Of a DNA stretch of 59,511 bases, positions 34,828 to 43,504 are shown in pieces (positions within the stretch are counted from its first letter, which is position 1; every line of letters begins with the position of its first letter). The translations under genes were made by a program, and so were the position numbers. The notes under the pieces are model-generated. The model made no database searches. It was not told where the DNA came from and saw only the letters and a list, made by a program, of their open reading frames with translations. The stretch is from Gammaproteobacteria bacterium (GTDB taxonomy: Bacteria; Pseudomonadota; Gammaproteobacteria; Steroidobacterales; GCA-2729495), in assembly GCA_030066665.1 (NCBI GenBank), contig JASJBD010000008.1:1-59511 (forward strand). The letters are read 5' to 3'.

Positions 34828-36921
34828 ATGGAAACCCGGATTCGCACGAATTGCCGTGCCTGCGGGCACGCCGGCTGTGGCGCCTACGTGGTGGTCGAGG
34901 ACGGCCGCGCCACGAAAATCCTGCCGGACAAGGAACACCCGATCTCCAAGGGCTACCTGTGCCGCAAGGCCCGCGGCTTCATGGAAGACATGCAGTATCA
35001 CCCGGACCGGCTGCTCTATCCGCAGCGCCGGGTGGGCGAGCGCGGCGAGGGCAAATGGGAGCGGATCTCGTGGAATGACGCGCTCGACACGATTGCGTCG
35101 AAGCTGAACCAGATCAAGACCGAGTCAGGCCCCGAGAGTGTCGTGTTCGGTCACGGTACGGGGCGCAGTCACCATCGATTCATTTATCGCGTGGCGAACT
35201 TTTTCGGCACGCCGAATGTGTTGGCGAATGGGCATATCTGTTATCTGCCACGCCTGGCCGTGTCGAAACAACTCGGTATTCCGGTGCCGATCGTCGACTA
35301 CGACAACCACCCGTCCTGCATCATGTCCTGGGGCAGCAACACGATTAACTCCAACGCCGACGAATACATCGGCGTGAACCTCGGTCTGAACCTGAAGCGC
35401 AAGCCGCAGTACATCGTCGTCGATCCACAGCGCACGAAGCTGGCACAAAAAGCCGATATCTGGCTGCAGCTGCGCCCGGGGACCGACGTCGCCCTGGCAA
35501 TGGCGATGATGCACGTGATGGTGAAGGAAAACCTGTACGACCACGAGTTTGTCGAGAACTACAGCTATGGCTTCGACAAGTTCGTCGAGCGGCTGGAGGA
35601 ATATCCGCCGGAGGTCGCGGAGAAGATCACCTGGGTGCCGGCGGAAAAAATCGTGGCTGCTGCGCGCATGTTTGCGAAGGCCAAACCCGCCGCGATCCAG
35701 TGGGGCGTCGGTATTGAGCACAACGTGAACTGCGCGAACTCCGATCGCTGCCTGATTTTCATGTCGGCGCTGACCGGCAACCTGGATGCGCCCGGCGGCA
35801 ACGTGCTGTTCGGTCCACCGCCCGGATTGCCGCGCATGGAATTTTGCGGCCAGGAATTCCAGGATCGGGCCGACAAAATGCTGGGCGGCACGCGCTATCG
35901 ATTGGCGGCCTCGATCAATCGCATCAGTCCGCACGTGGTCTGGGACGCCATCGAACACGGTGATCCCTACCAGGTGCGCGCCTTGATGATCATGGGCAGC
36001 AACCCGCTGCTGGTGCGTGAAAACAGCGCGCGCGTGGAGCGCTGTCTGAAGCAGGTCGAGTTCCTGGTAATGGCCGATATTTTCCCGACCCCATCCACCG
36101 AGATGGCGGACATTCTGCTGCCGGCGGCCACCTGGCTCGAGTTCGACAACATCGCGGACTACTGGAAGTCACACGGCTATATCTTCCCGCGGCCGAAGAT
36201 CGTCGAGCCGCCTGGCGAGGCGAAGAGCGATATCGAGATCCTGAACGAGCTTGGCAAGCGACTCGGTTTCGCGGACGAATTCTGGGACACCTACCAGGAT
36301 TCGCTGGACTACATTCTCGAACCGGCGGGTGTGAGTTGGGAAGAATTCAAGGACATGCATTACCTGCATAACGAGCCGCAGTACTACAAGTACAAGACCG
36401 AGGGCTTCAAGTCGCCGACGGGCAAGTTCGAGTTCTACATCCAGCAGAATGCCGACTGGGGCTACGATCCGTTACCGGCGCACGTCGAGCCGCCGGAGAG
36501 CCCGTCATCAGATCCCGAGCTGACGGACAAGTACCCGCTGGTGTTGACCACCGGGACGCGCACGCAAGAGTACTTTGGTTCGGAACATCGACAGAGCAAG
36601 TTCCTGCGCAAGAAGCACCCGGACCCGTTGCTGCACATTCATCCGGAAACCGCCGCCGCACGCGGAATTGCACACGGCGACTGGGTCTACATCGAGAACG
36701 CGCGCGGCAAGGTCAAGCACAAGGCGCAGGTCGACGACGGCATTGACCCGCGGGTTGTGGCCGCGGAATTCGGGTGGTGGTACCCGGAGCGGCCGGCTCC
36801 CGACTACGGCTTCCGTGACTGCAATATCAATTTCCTGATCGACGACCTGAACGTCGGGCCCGAATCCGGAGCGACCAATCTCAAGGGCCTGATGTGCGAG
36901 GTCTCGCGCGTCCCGAACTGA
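34828..36921 (+). CDS. molybdopterin-dependent oxidoreductase (DMSO reductase family), cytoplasmic
   Basis: 697 residues, no Tat signal. The N-terminal [4Fe-4S] site has Cys9, Cys12, Cys17 and Cys45 (CRACGHAGC … GYLCRKA), i.e. CX2CX4CX27C with one extra residue in the middle spacing. Cys138 in NGHICYLPR is the likely protein ligand to Mo or W. Bis-MGD binding segments follow (VVDPQRTKLAQKAD; GSNPLLVRENSARVE; LVLTTGTRTQEYFGSEH). The Cys ligand and cytoplasmic location resemble acetylene-hydratase-like and related enzymes, though the Asp next to the second FeS Cys of acetylene hydratase is Gly13 here. No electron-transfer subunit is adjacent. Regulated probably by the divergent AraC protein. 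Confidence 0.9.
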   Translation: METRIRTNCRACGHAGCGAYVVVEDGRATKILPDKEHPISKGYLCRKARGFMEDMQYHPDRLLYPQRRVGERGEGKWERISWNDALDTIASKLNQIKTESGPESVVFGHGTGRSHHRFIYRVANFFGTPNVLANGHICYLPRLAVSKQLGIPVPIVDYDNHPSCIMSWGSNTINSNADEYIGVNLGLNLKRKPQYIVVDPQRTKLAQKADIWLQLRPGTDVALAMAMMHVMVKENLYDHEFVENYSYGFDKFVERLEEYPPEVAEKITWVPAEKIVAAARMFAKAKPAAIQWGVGIEHNVNCANSDRCLIFMSALTGNLDAPGGNVLFGPPPGLPRMEFCGQEFQDRADKMLGGTRYRLAASINRISPHVVWDAIEHGDPYQVRALMIMGSNPLLVRENSARVERCLKQVEFLVMADIFPTPSTEMADILLPAATWLEFDNIADYWKSHGYIFPRPKIVEPPGEAKSDIEILNELGKRLGFADEFWDTYQDSLDYILEPAGVSWEEFKDMHYLHNEPQYYKYKTEGFKSPTGKFEFYIQQNADWGYDPLPAHVEPPESPSSDPELTDKYPLVLTTGTRTQEYFGSEHRQSKFLRKKHPDPLLHIHPETAAARGIAHGDWVYIENARGKVKHKAQVDDGIDPRVVAAEFGWWYPERPAPDYGFRDCNINFLIDDLNVGPESGATNLKGLMCEVSRVPN

Positions 36922-36943
36922 GGCCGTGAGAGCGGCCGTTCAG
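36918..36943. terminator. possible hairpin between convergent genes
   Basis: CTGAGGCCG (36918-36926), loop TGAGAG, then CGGCC, a two-base bulge and TCAG (to 36943). It lies exactly between the oxidoreductase stop and the convergent gene's stop. There is no T-tract on either side, so it may only pause polymerase or block exonucleases. Confidence 0.3.
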
Positions 36944-37539
36944 AGCCGGAACAGAAACTCCTGCATCCCGTTACCGAGCAGCATGGCCCGGTCCACGGTG
37001 TAGCCCAGCAGCGCGTCCCCCAGCGCCTCCGGGCTGTAACGCGGCGCCTGGATTTCGTTTGGATCGGCAGCGAGCTGGAGCAGGCTGCGATCCGGCTGCG
37101 GGATAAACGGGCAGGGCGTTACCGGCATGTTCGTGGCGGCGTAGACGATCAGGCAATGCAACTGCATCCCCGGCCGGCCGCGGGCCGAGAGGCGTTTTGA
37201 CAGCGCGCGGATCGCCGGCAGGCTCAGGTAGTTCAACAAATCCCAGCACAGCACCAGGTCGGCGGGTTCCTGTTGTGCGCGCGGCAGCAGGGCTTCGGCG
37301 CGCTGTTCGAGATCGTCCGTGATCTCTGCCAGGCTGCCCAGACCGTCGGCGATATCGGCAATTTCCAGGCGACACCGATACTCACTGAACAATGCAATCG
37401 TGTCGGTATGCGCAGCGCCGAGATCCAGCACGACGCAGCGGCGTTCCTGGTCCAGCTGCTCGACTGCCTTGCGAAACAGCGGCGCGTTGAAAGCCTCGGG
37501 CATGCCCGCAGGTGACTTTACTCGCGCAGTACTAATCAT
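36940..37539 (-). CDS. SAM-dependent methyltransferase-like protein
   Basis: 199 residues. A Rossmann-type start RRCVVLDLGAAHTDTIALF resembles SAM-binding motif I, and ADLVLCWDLLNYLSLPAI resembles the motif IV region of class I methyltransferases, often with DLLNY in proteins of this kind. The usual GxGxG is reduced to DLGAAH, so binding of SAM is uncertain. It ends with a hydrophobic C-terminus. An internal ATG at 37503 is a plausible alternative start. It lies 49 bp upstream of nothing obvious but is cotranscribed with the bactofilin gene in front of it, by orientation and short gap. Confidence 0.6.
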   Translation of the reverse strand: MISTARVKSPAGMPEAFNAPLFRKAVEQLDQERRCVVLDLGAAHTDTIALFSEYRCRLEIADIADGLGSLAEITDDLEQRAEALLPRAQQEPADLVLCWDLLNYLSLPAIRALSKRLSARGRPGMQLHCLIVYAATNMPVTPCPFIPQPDRSLLQLAADPNEIQAPRYSPEALGDALLGYTVDRAMLLGNGMQEFLFRL

Positions 37540-37588
37540 GCCGTCGCATCCCCGCGACCGCCGCAGACGTCTTGCGGATGCTGTCGGA

Positions 37589-38152
37589 TCAGCGCGCTTT
37601 GCGCGCGGCGGCTTCCGAGGCAGCGATTACCTTGTCGTTGCTTGCGGCCGTTTTTTCTACCGGCGTCGGTTTCGACGGAGTTTTGGCGGCTCCGCCCATC
37701 GCCGCATTCACGGCGTCCGGGTCCATCTCGATCGAGCCCTTGAACTTGGCGCCGTCTTCCAGGCTCACCCGCGGGGCCGTCATATTGCCCTGTACCTGGG
37801 CATTTTTGCGCACGATGATGTTTTCGGCGCCGAAGACGTCGCCTTCGACATAGCCGTCCACCGCGACCGACTTGGCGTACACACTCGCGCGCACCTTGCC
37901 TTCACTACCGATGGTCAGCGTACTGTTGCGCAACTGGATCTTGCCGTTCACATCTCCCTCGATCCGCAGGTCTTCTTCGCCCTGCAGATCGCCGTCGATG
38001 CGAATGGAGCGGCCGATCACTGCCGCCCCCTGTGATCCCGGATTGCCTGACGATTGCGATTTGGGGGCATTGCCCGCCCATTGCGGGCTGTTTCCTGGTG
38101 CGGCCTCATTGCTATAGCCTTCTGGTCCGTCTTTTTTTCCACGCTCAAACAT
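37589..38152 (-). CDS. bactofilin (polymer-forming cytoskeletal protein)
   Basis: 187 residues. After a flexible Gly/Asn/Ser-rich N-terminal 45 residues, a beta-helix of about 100 residues begins (GAAVIGRSIRIDGDLQGEEDLRIEG) with the bactofilin repeats NGKIQLRNSTLTIG, GKVRASVYAKSV and GYVEGDVFGAENIIV. The tail is Pro/Lys/Ala-rich. Bactofilins polymerise without nucleotide and organise cell shape, stalks or peptidoglycan enzymes. A strong AGGAGGG ribosome site precedes the ATG. No M23 peptidase partner is adjacent. Confidence 0.92.
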   Translation of the reverse strand: MFERGKKDGPEGYSNEAAPGNSPQWAGNAPKSQSSGNPGSQGAAVIGRSIRIDGDLQGEEDLRIEGDVNGKIQLRNSTLTIGSEGKVRASVYAKSVAVDGYVEGDVFGAENIIVRKNAQVQGNMTAPRVSLEDGAKFKGSIEMDPDAVNAAMGGAAKTPSKPTPVEKTAASNDKVIAASEAAARKAR

Positions 38153-38317
38153 AGCGGTTCCCTCCTGTTTCTCGACCGAGTCTAGCAGAGCCGAAAACGG
38201 CTCGTCAGGTGTGCCTGAGATGCCAGGATTTTGGCGCCTGGTGCGGATCCGGCGGCCCGGATTGGCGGGCGCTGAGGACCCGATCCGTGCATTGGCGGCC
38301 TGAGCTTCAGGCTGTCG

Positions 38318-38641
38318 TCAGGCGGTGGTCTGCTGCAGGCCAACGATGCCGACCACGATCAGGCCGACGAAAAACGCCCGCGCCAGGGTGGCGGCCTCCC
38401 CAAACAGCAGGATGCCGAGCACGAAAGTGCCGACGGCCCCGATGCCGGTCCAGACCGCATAGGCCGTGCCGATCGGAATGGTCCGCTGAGCGAGCAACAG
38501 CAATGCACCACTGATAGCGATGCAGACGGCGGCGAAAACGATCCAGGGCCAACGCGGGCCCGCATCGGTCATACCCAACTTGAGGCCGACCGGCCAGCCC
38601 CATTCGAAAATGCCGGCGACGATGAGATAGAACCAGGCCAT
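38318..38641 (-). CDS. SMR-family exporter, SugE/Gdx-like
   Basis: 107 residues with four membrane helices. The conserved membrane Glu13 is in AGIFEWGWPVGLKLG, where the SugE/Gdx consensus has EVxWAxGLK. The helix-3 segment GTAYAVWTGIGAVG is shared with guanidinium exporters. It works as an antiparallel dimer exchanging protons for guanidinium or small quaternary cations. No guanidine riboswitch is recognisable in the 80-bp gap upstream. CAGAAT lies five bases before its ATG on the minus strand. Confidence 0.9.
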   Translation of the reverse strand: MAWFYLIVAGIFEWGWPVGLKLGMTDAGPRWPWIVFAAVCIAISGALLLLAQRTIPIGTAYAVWTGIGAVGTFVLGILLFGEAATLARAFFVGLIVVGIVGLQQTTA

Positions 38642-38721
38642 GCACTATTCTGACCGGGAGCTGACGAGCGCTCAACGTTCCATGGGCCGCGCGTTTCCGC
38701 TGGTATGATTTGGTTTAGCTG

Positions 38722-39585
38722 ATGAGCGCCACCGACAAACCACAATTCGAAGTCGCGTCTCTTTGGCGCTATCCCGTCAAGTCCATGATGGGTGAGGAGT
38801 TGGATGCAGCGGAATTGACCGAGCGTGGCCTGCTCGGTGATCGCGCGCACGCACTGTTGGATACCGAGACCGGTCGGGTGGCCAGTGCCAAGCAGCCGCG
38901 CAAGTGGGGTGGCTTACTCGACTGCCGGACGTCGTATGTCCGCCAGCCCGAGCACGGTCAGCCGCTGCCCGTTCTTCGTTTCGACTTGCCGAACGGCGAC
39001 ACTTTCTCCAGTGATCATCCCGAAGCCAATGAAAAACTCTCGGATGCAATCAACCGCAGGGTGACATTGCAATCCGCAGACACCGGCCCGGCGGGACTCA
39101 ACGTGGAAATGGTTCAGGATCCGCTGGAGTCCATGAACGAAGCCACCGAATTCGAAGTTGGCGGCGCCGCGCCCGGTACGTTTTTCGATCTGGCGCCAAT
39201 TCACTTGATCACTACGGCGACTCTGAATCAGCTTCGTGATGCCAAACCAGATGCGCATTTCGGTATTTCGCGCTTCCGTCCCAACATTGTCGTCGCGACG
39301 CCGGACGACACAACCGGCTTTGTCGAAAACGACTGGGTCGGGCGCTCGATCACGATTGGTGACGATGTTCAGCTGCAGGTGATCACAGCGTCACCCCGCT
39401 GCATCATGACCACGCTGCCACAGCAGGACTTGCCGAAAGACATGGCTATTCTGCGCACCGTCAATCAACTCAACATGGTCGACGTGCCGGTACTGGGCAA
39501 GAAACTGCCGTGCGCCGGCGTTTACGCCACCGTTCTGACGGGTGGTCGGATTCAGGGCGGCGATCCAGTCAGCGTTCAAGCATGA
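38722..39585 (+). CDS. MOSC-domain protein (MOSC N-terminal barrel plus MOSC)
   Basis: 287 residues. The N-terminal beta-barrel domain (VASLWRYPVKSMMGEELDAAE; GLLGDRAHALLDTETGRVAS) and the MOSC domain (ISRFRPNIVVATP; SPRCIMTTLPQ with the conserved Cys) are complete. Such proteins bind or transfer the sulfurated molybdenum cofactor; mARC-type members reduce N-hydroxylated compounds. TATGAT 12 bases before the start may be its -10. It is 1.8 kb from the molybdopterin enzyme but not in its operon. The gamma-glutamyltransferase gene starts 13 bp after its stop. Confidence 0.9.
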   Translation: MSATDKPQFEVASLWRYPVKSMMGEELDAAELTERGLLGDRAHALLDTETGRVASAKQPRKWGGLLDCRTSYVRQPEHGQPLPVLRFDLPNGDTFSSDHPEANEKLSDAINRRVTLQSADTGPAGLNVEMVQDPLESMNEATEFEVGGAAPGTFFDLAPIHLITTATLNQLRDAKPDAHFGISRFRPNIVVATPDDTTGFVENDWVGRSITIGDDVQLQVITASPRCIMTTLPQQDLPKDMAILRTVNQLNMVDVPVLGKKLPCAGVYATVLTGGRIQGGDPVSVQA

Positions 39586-39598
39586 TCCGGCCAATGTC

Positions 39599-41248
39599 AT
39601 GCCAATAGGATTCGATCGCGTGGCCGGCGGGGAATTCTCTTCCCGCTCTGAAGTCCTGGCGCCCAATGGCATGGTGGCGACCAGCCATCCCCTGGCGACA
39701 CAGATTGGACTGGATATGCTTCGCCGCGGCGGGTCCGCCGTGGATGCCGGCATCGCAGCCAATGCCGCGCTCGGCTTGATGGAGCCGACCGGGTGCGGGC
39801 CGGGTGGCGATCTGTATGCCATTGTGTGGGAGGAGAAAACGCGACGTCTCTGGGGTTTGAACGCCAGCGGCCGCTCGCCGCAGCAGCTCGATATCAACTA
39901 TTTCCGGGACCATGGTATCGACGAAATACCCGCGGTCGGGCCGTTGTCAGTGTCCGTGCCCGGTGCCGTCGACGGCTGGTTCGAACTGCATCAGCGCTTT
40001 GGCCGGTTACCCATGGCCGAGCTGCTGCAGCCGTCGATTGATTATGCGCGGGCCGGTTTTCCGGTCACTGAAATCATCGCGCATACCTGGCAAGCGTTCG
40101 CGCGGATTCTCGGGGATCAGCCTGGATTCGCCGATACCTTCATGCCCGGCGGCAGCGCACCAAAGACGGGTGAGCTGTTCAGAAACCCGGGGCTGGGCGA
40201 CACGTACGAGAAGCTGGCCCGCGACGGTCGGGACGTCTTTTACTGCGGCGAGATTGCCGACATCATCGAGCAATTCATGGCGGCGACCGGCGGGTTCATT
40301 ACGGCCGCCGACATGGCGGCGCATCGTTCCGAATGGGTCGATCCCATCTGTACTGACTATCGTGGCTTGACCATCTGGGAACTGCCGCCGAACACCCAGG
40401 GCCTCGCAGCGCTGCAGATGTTGAATATTCTCGAAGGCTTTGACCTGACCGCGATGCAATTCGGCAGTCCGGATCACGTGCACGCCGTCGTGGAAGCCAA
40501 GAAACTGGCCTACGAGGATCGGGCCAGGTTCTACGCGGATCCGAAATTCGCCGACGTGCCGGTCGAGTGGCTGGTGTCGAAAGGTTACGCGAACGAGCGG
40601 CGCCAGCTCATTGACATGCAGAAGGCCGCAAGTGCCTATCCGGCCGGCACGCCGTTACCCGAGACGGGCGATACGATTTATCTCAGCGTGGGTGATCGCG
40701 ACGGCAACATGGTGTCGTTGATTCAAAGCCTGTTCCGCCCGATGGGCTCGGGCATGACGCCACCCGGCACGGGCCTGATACTGCAGGATCGTGGCGAGCT
40801 ATTCAGCCTGGACGACGACCATCCGAATGTCTACGCGCCGGGCAAACGGCCCTTTAACACAATCATTCCGGGTTTCGTGACGAAGGATGGGTATCGGTAT
40901 ATGAGTTTCGGCGTGATGGGCGGGCCGATGCAGCCGCAGGGTCACGTACAGATCATGTTGAACATGCTGGACTTCGGCATGGGCTTGCAGGAAGCAGGCG
41001 ATGCCCCGCGCATCCGGCACAGTGGATCCAGTCAGCCGACGGGTTCCCGGATGACTGACGGCGGTGTCGTCACGCTCGAAAGCGGATTTGCCGTAGCCAC
41101 CCGCGACGCGCTTCAAGCGCGGGGACACAGACTTGAAGACGCACCGGGTTCATTCGGCGGTTACCAGGCCGTGCTGTGGGATCAGGACCGCGGCATCTAC
41201 GCCGGCGCGTCAGAAGCTCGCAAAGATGGCCAAGCCGCGGGTTACTGA
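39599..41248 (+). CDS. gamma-glutamyltransferase-family protein
   Basis: 549 residues from ATG 39599; a GTG at 39542 would overlap the MOSC gene by 44 bp. The large-subunit start (SHPLATQIGLDMLRRGGSAVD; NAALGLMEPTGCGPGGD) and the self-cleavage site GDTIYLSVGDRDGNMVS, with the Thr that becomes the N-terminal nucleophile of the small subunit, are intact. There is no signal peptide, so it is cytoplasmic, unlike E. coli Ggt, and resembles YwrD-type members. It may hydrolyse gamma-glutamyl amides or act in another amide hydrolysis; the natural substrate is open. Confidence 0.88.
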   Translation: MPIGFDRVAGGEFSSRSEVLAPNGMVATSHPLATQIGLDMLRRGGSAVDAGIAANAALGLMEPTGCGPGGDLYAIVWEEKTRRLWGLNASGRSPQQLDINYFRDHGIDEIPAVGPLSVSVPGAVDGWFELHQRFGRLPMAELLQPSIDYARAGFPVTEIIAHTWQAFARILGDQPGFADTFMPGGSAPKTGELFRNPGLGDTYEKLARDGRDVFYCGEIADIIEQFMAATGGFITAADMAAHRSEWVDPICTDYRGLTIWELPPNTQGLAALQMLNILEGFDLTAMQFGSPDHVHAVVEAKKLAYEDRARFYADPKFADVPVEWLVSKGYANERRQLIDMQKAASAYPAGTPLPETGDTIYLSVGDRDGNMVSLIQSLFRPMGSGMTPPGTGLILQDRGELFSLDDDHPNVYAPGKRPFNTIIPGFVTKDGYRYMSFGVMGGPMQPQGHVQIMLNMLDFGMGLQEAGDAPRIRHSGSSQPTGSRMTDGGVVTLESGFAVATRDALQARGHRLEDAPGSFGGYQAVLWDQDRGIYAGASEARKDGQAAGY

Positions 41249-41265
41249 TCGCGGCTTTCGAGCTG

Positions 41266-41958
41266 TCAGGCGAGTTCGGCCACCAGCGGTAAGTGATCTG
41301 ATGCCCGACGGGCTGTCGCCGTATTGTGCGCGCTGATCTCCAGCAGCGCGTTGCGCGGATGCACCCAGATGCGATCCAGTGCAACTAGCGGTAGCGGCGA
41401 CGGAAAAGTTGCCGGCGCCGGCGTGGCCTCGAACCAGCGATGCAGCCAGCGCAGTGGCCGACCCCAGGTTAGCCATTCATTCAGATCGCCCATCAGGATT
41501 AGCCTGGCGTCGGTATCACCCGATTCGATCTGCTCGAGCAGGTGTTCGATCTGGCGCCGCCGTTCATAGGGCCGGAGCCCGAGATGCGTCACGATGATAC
41601 GGGTCTGATTGGCTTCGTCCAGCACAACGTCGATTGCACCGCGCGCTTCGCGTCCGGGCAGGGTCAGGTCGACCCGATCGAGCTTCGCGACCGGTAACCG
41701 CGTCAGTAGCGCATTGCCGTAGTGTCGGTCGCCTCGCAACAGGGTTGGCCCGGCGATGGCCTTGTAGTTGCACTGCGCCGCCAGATGATCGAGCAGATCC
41801 AGGTCGCCTACCTGGTGGTGCTCGACCTCTTGCAGCCCGACGACGTCGGCATCGAGTTCGTGCAGCACGGCTGCGACGCGAGCCGGCTCGAAGCGGCGGT
41901 CCATTCCGACGGCCGCATGAATGTTGTAAGTTGCAATCCGCACCTTGGTACAATTCAC
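41266..41958 (-). CDS. endonuclease/exonuclease/phosphatase-family protein
   Basis: 230 residues from a GTG (a TTG at 41964 is also possible). All EEP motifs are visible: ATYNIHAAVG, VVGLQEVEHH, the central THLGLRPYERRRQIEHLL, MGDLNEW and the C-terminal ASDHLPLVAEL with the catalytic Asp-His. These Mg2+ enzymes cut phosphodiesters or phosphomonoesters in nucleic acids, sphingomyelin or phosphoinositides. Small stand-alone members like this one are often near cardiolipin synthase genes; none is seen here. It is divergent from the DUF3313-like gene across about 27 bp. Confidence 0.9.
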   Translation of the reverse strand: MNCTKVRIATYNIHAAVGMDRRFEPARVAAVLHELDADVVGLQEVEHHQVGDLDLLDHLAAQCNYKAIAGPTLLRGDRHYGNALLTRLPVAKLDRVDLTLPGREARGAIDVVLDEANQTRIIVTHLGLRPYERRRQIEHLLEQIESGDTDARLILMGDLNEWLTWGRPLRWLHRWFEATPAPATFPSPLPLVALDRIWVHPRNALLEISAHNTATARRASDHLPLVAELA

Positions 41959-41985
41959 GCACAAACGCTGTCGCAGAGAGCCACA

Positions 41986-42621
41986 ATGATACGAAAAGCT
42001 TCCACGTACGCCGCAATGCTGGCGCTGCTGGTCGCGTTGTCAGCTACGGATCTTGTCGCCGATGAAGCGGCTGACCTGTTCAAGATCAGCAAACCGCTAA
42101 ATATCGTTTATGAGCGGGATGGGCTCGATCTGGGCCGCTACAACAAGGTATTGCTGGCGACGCTGGGGCTCGAGCACGCGCGGGTGGTACCGCCACCGTG
42201 GGTCGAAGGTGATTCGCGGCAGTCGCAGGAGTGGCAGCTGGATGATGCCGACACCGCCTGGCTGACGCATGCCTACTTCACTGCGATGCAGGAGCAGATC
42301 GAGAAGATCGGCGGCTATCCGCTCGTGGAGGATTCCGCGGATGATGCACTCATCCTGGGTGTCGAAATCGTCAGCCTGACACCGTATGCGTTGCCTGGTG
42401 AGGAAGTACTCACCAAGGGCACCGGGACGCTGATTATGCAGGCAACCCTGCGGGATTCAATAACCGGCGAGTTGCTGGCGATCTATGAAGGCGAGCAGGA
42501 CGTCGGTACGGAATACGTCCCAGCCAATCGCATCAGTGCAGAACACAATGCCAATGAGCTATTCAATGCGTGGGGCACCAAAGTCCGCCTGATCATGGAC
42601 GACAGTCGCGGCGCGGGATAG
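41986..42621 (+). CDS. DUF3313-like secreted protein
   Basis: 211 residues from ATG 41986 with a signal peptide (AAMLALLVALSATDLVA, cleavage about residue 26). The body (DGLDLGRYNKVLLATL … TGTLIMQATLRDSITGELLAIY) matches the pattern of DUF3313 proteins, which are usually lipoproteins; no lipobox Cys is present here, so it is soluble in the periplasm. Function unknown. The next gene, an alpha/beta hydrolase, starts nine bases after its stop. Confidence 0.7.
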   Translation: MIRKASTYAAMLALLVALSATDLVADEAADLFKISKPLNIVYERDGLDLGRYNKVLLATLGLEHARVVPPPWVEGDSRQSQEWQLDDADTAWLTHAYFTAMQEQIEKIGGYPLVEDSADDALILGVEIVSLTPYALPGEEVLTKGTGTLIMQATLRDSITGELLAIYEGEQDVGTEYVPANRISAEHNANELFNAWGTKVRLIMDDSRGAG

Positions 42622-42630
42622 AGCACGACA

Positions 42631-43500
42631 GTGATTAGAGGACTGCTGCAACTGGGCTTGCTGGTTGCAGCGGTCTACGCAGTTCTGCTGGTTTACGTCT
42701 ATTTCTTTCAGTCCCGACTGATCTATTTCCCGAGTATCGGCGGCTCGGGATTATCCACACCAGCCGATCGCGGCATGGCCTTCGAGGATGTCGTGTTCGA
42801 GGCCACAGATGGCGTGCGCCTCCACGGGTGGTTCATATCGGCCCCGGACGAACGCGCCGTCGTGTTGTTCTTCCATGGGAATGCCGGCGATATCACGCAC
42901 CGGCTCGATACCATCACGCTGTTTCACGATCTCGGTCTGTCGACATTCATCATCGATTACCGCGGCTATGGTCGCAGCGAAGGCTCACCATCGGAGCAGG
43001 GTACCTACGCGGACGCCGAAGGCGCTTGGATACACCTGACACAGGAACGGGGCATTCCTTCAGACCGGATTGTGGTTTTCGGGCGGTCGCTGGGTGCCGC
43101 CATCGGCACCTGGCTCGCGGCGCAGCACCGGCCGGCGGCTCTGGTTGTCGAAGCAGCATTCATATCAGCGCCGGAGCTGGCCAGGCATCACTACTGGTTC
43201 TTGCCGGTCCGGACGCTGGCGCGTTTCCGTTACGACACGCGCAATTACCTGCAGAGCGTGTCCAGCCCCGTACAAATTTTTCATGGGGCTCAGGATGAAA
43301 TCGTGCCCATTGCGCATGGTCGGAAACTGTTTGAAGTAGCGAACGATCCCAAAGAGTTCGTCGAGCTGGTCGGCGGGCACAACGACGCTTTTTTCTTCAG
43401 CGGACCGCTGTACCGACGCGCATTGGACGAGTTCCTCGATCGCCACCTTCCGCGCGCCGTGCCGACGGCCACCAAGCTGATCTCAGGTCGGCGTGATTAA
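42631..43500 (+). CDS. membrane-anchored alpha/beta hydrolase (BEM46/YfhR-like)
   Basis: 289 residues from a GTG. One membrane helix (about residues 5-27) is followed by the hydrolase fold: VVLFFHGNAGD (oxyanion), nucleophile Ser in VFGRSLGAAIG, the catalytic Asp in HGAQDEIVP and the His in GGHNDAFF. The family includes membrane-tethered esterases or peptidases of unknown substrate facing the periplasm. All triad residues are present, so it is likely active. It is cotranscribed with the DUF3313-like gene and ends five bases before the convergent small gene. Confidence 0.9.
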   Translation: MIRGLLQLGLLVAAVYAVLLVYVYFFQSRLIYFPSIGGSGLSTPADRGMAFEDVVFEATDGVRLHGWFISAPDERAVVLFFHGNAGDITHRLDTITLFHDLGLSTFIIDYRGYGRSEGSPSEQGTYADAEGAWIHLTQERGIPSDRIVVFGRSLGAAIGTWLAAQHRPAALVVEAAFISAPELARHHYWFLPVRTLARFRYDTRNYLQSVSSPVQIFHGAQDEIVPIAHGRKLFEVANDPKEFVELVGGHNDAFFFSGPLYRRALDEFLDRHLPRAVPTATKLISGRRD

Positions 43501-43504
43501 CCCG

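Noticed and set aside
38642-38721. Guanidine riboswitch ahead of the SMR exporter
   Set aside because: The gap is only 80 bp and I see no ykkC/guanidine-type motif such as the ACGR loops; the exporter's substrate call rests on protein motifs alone.
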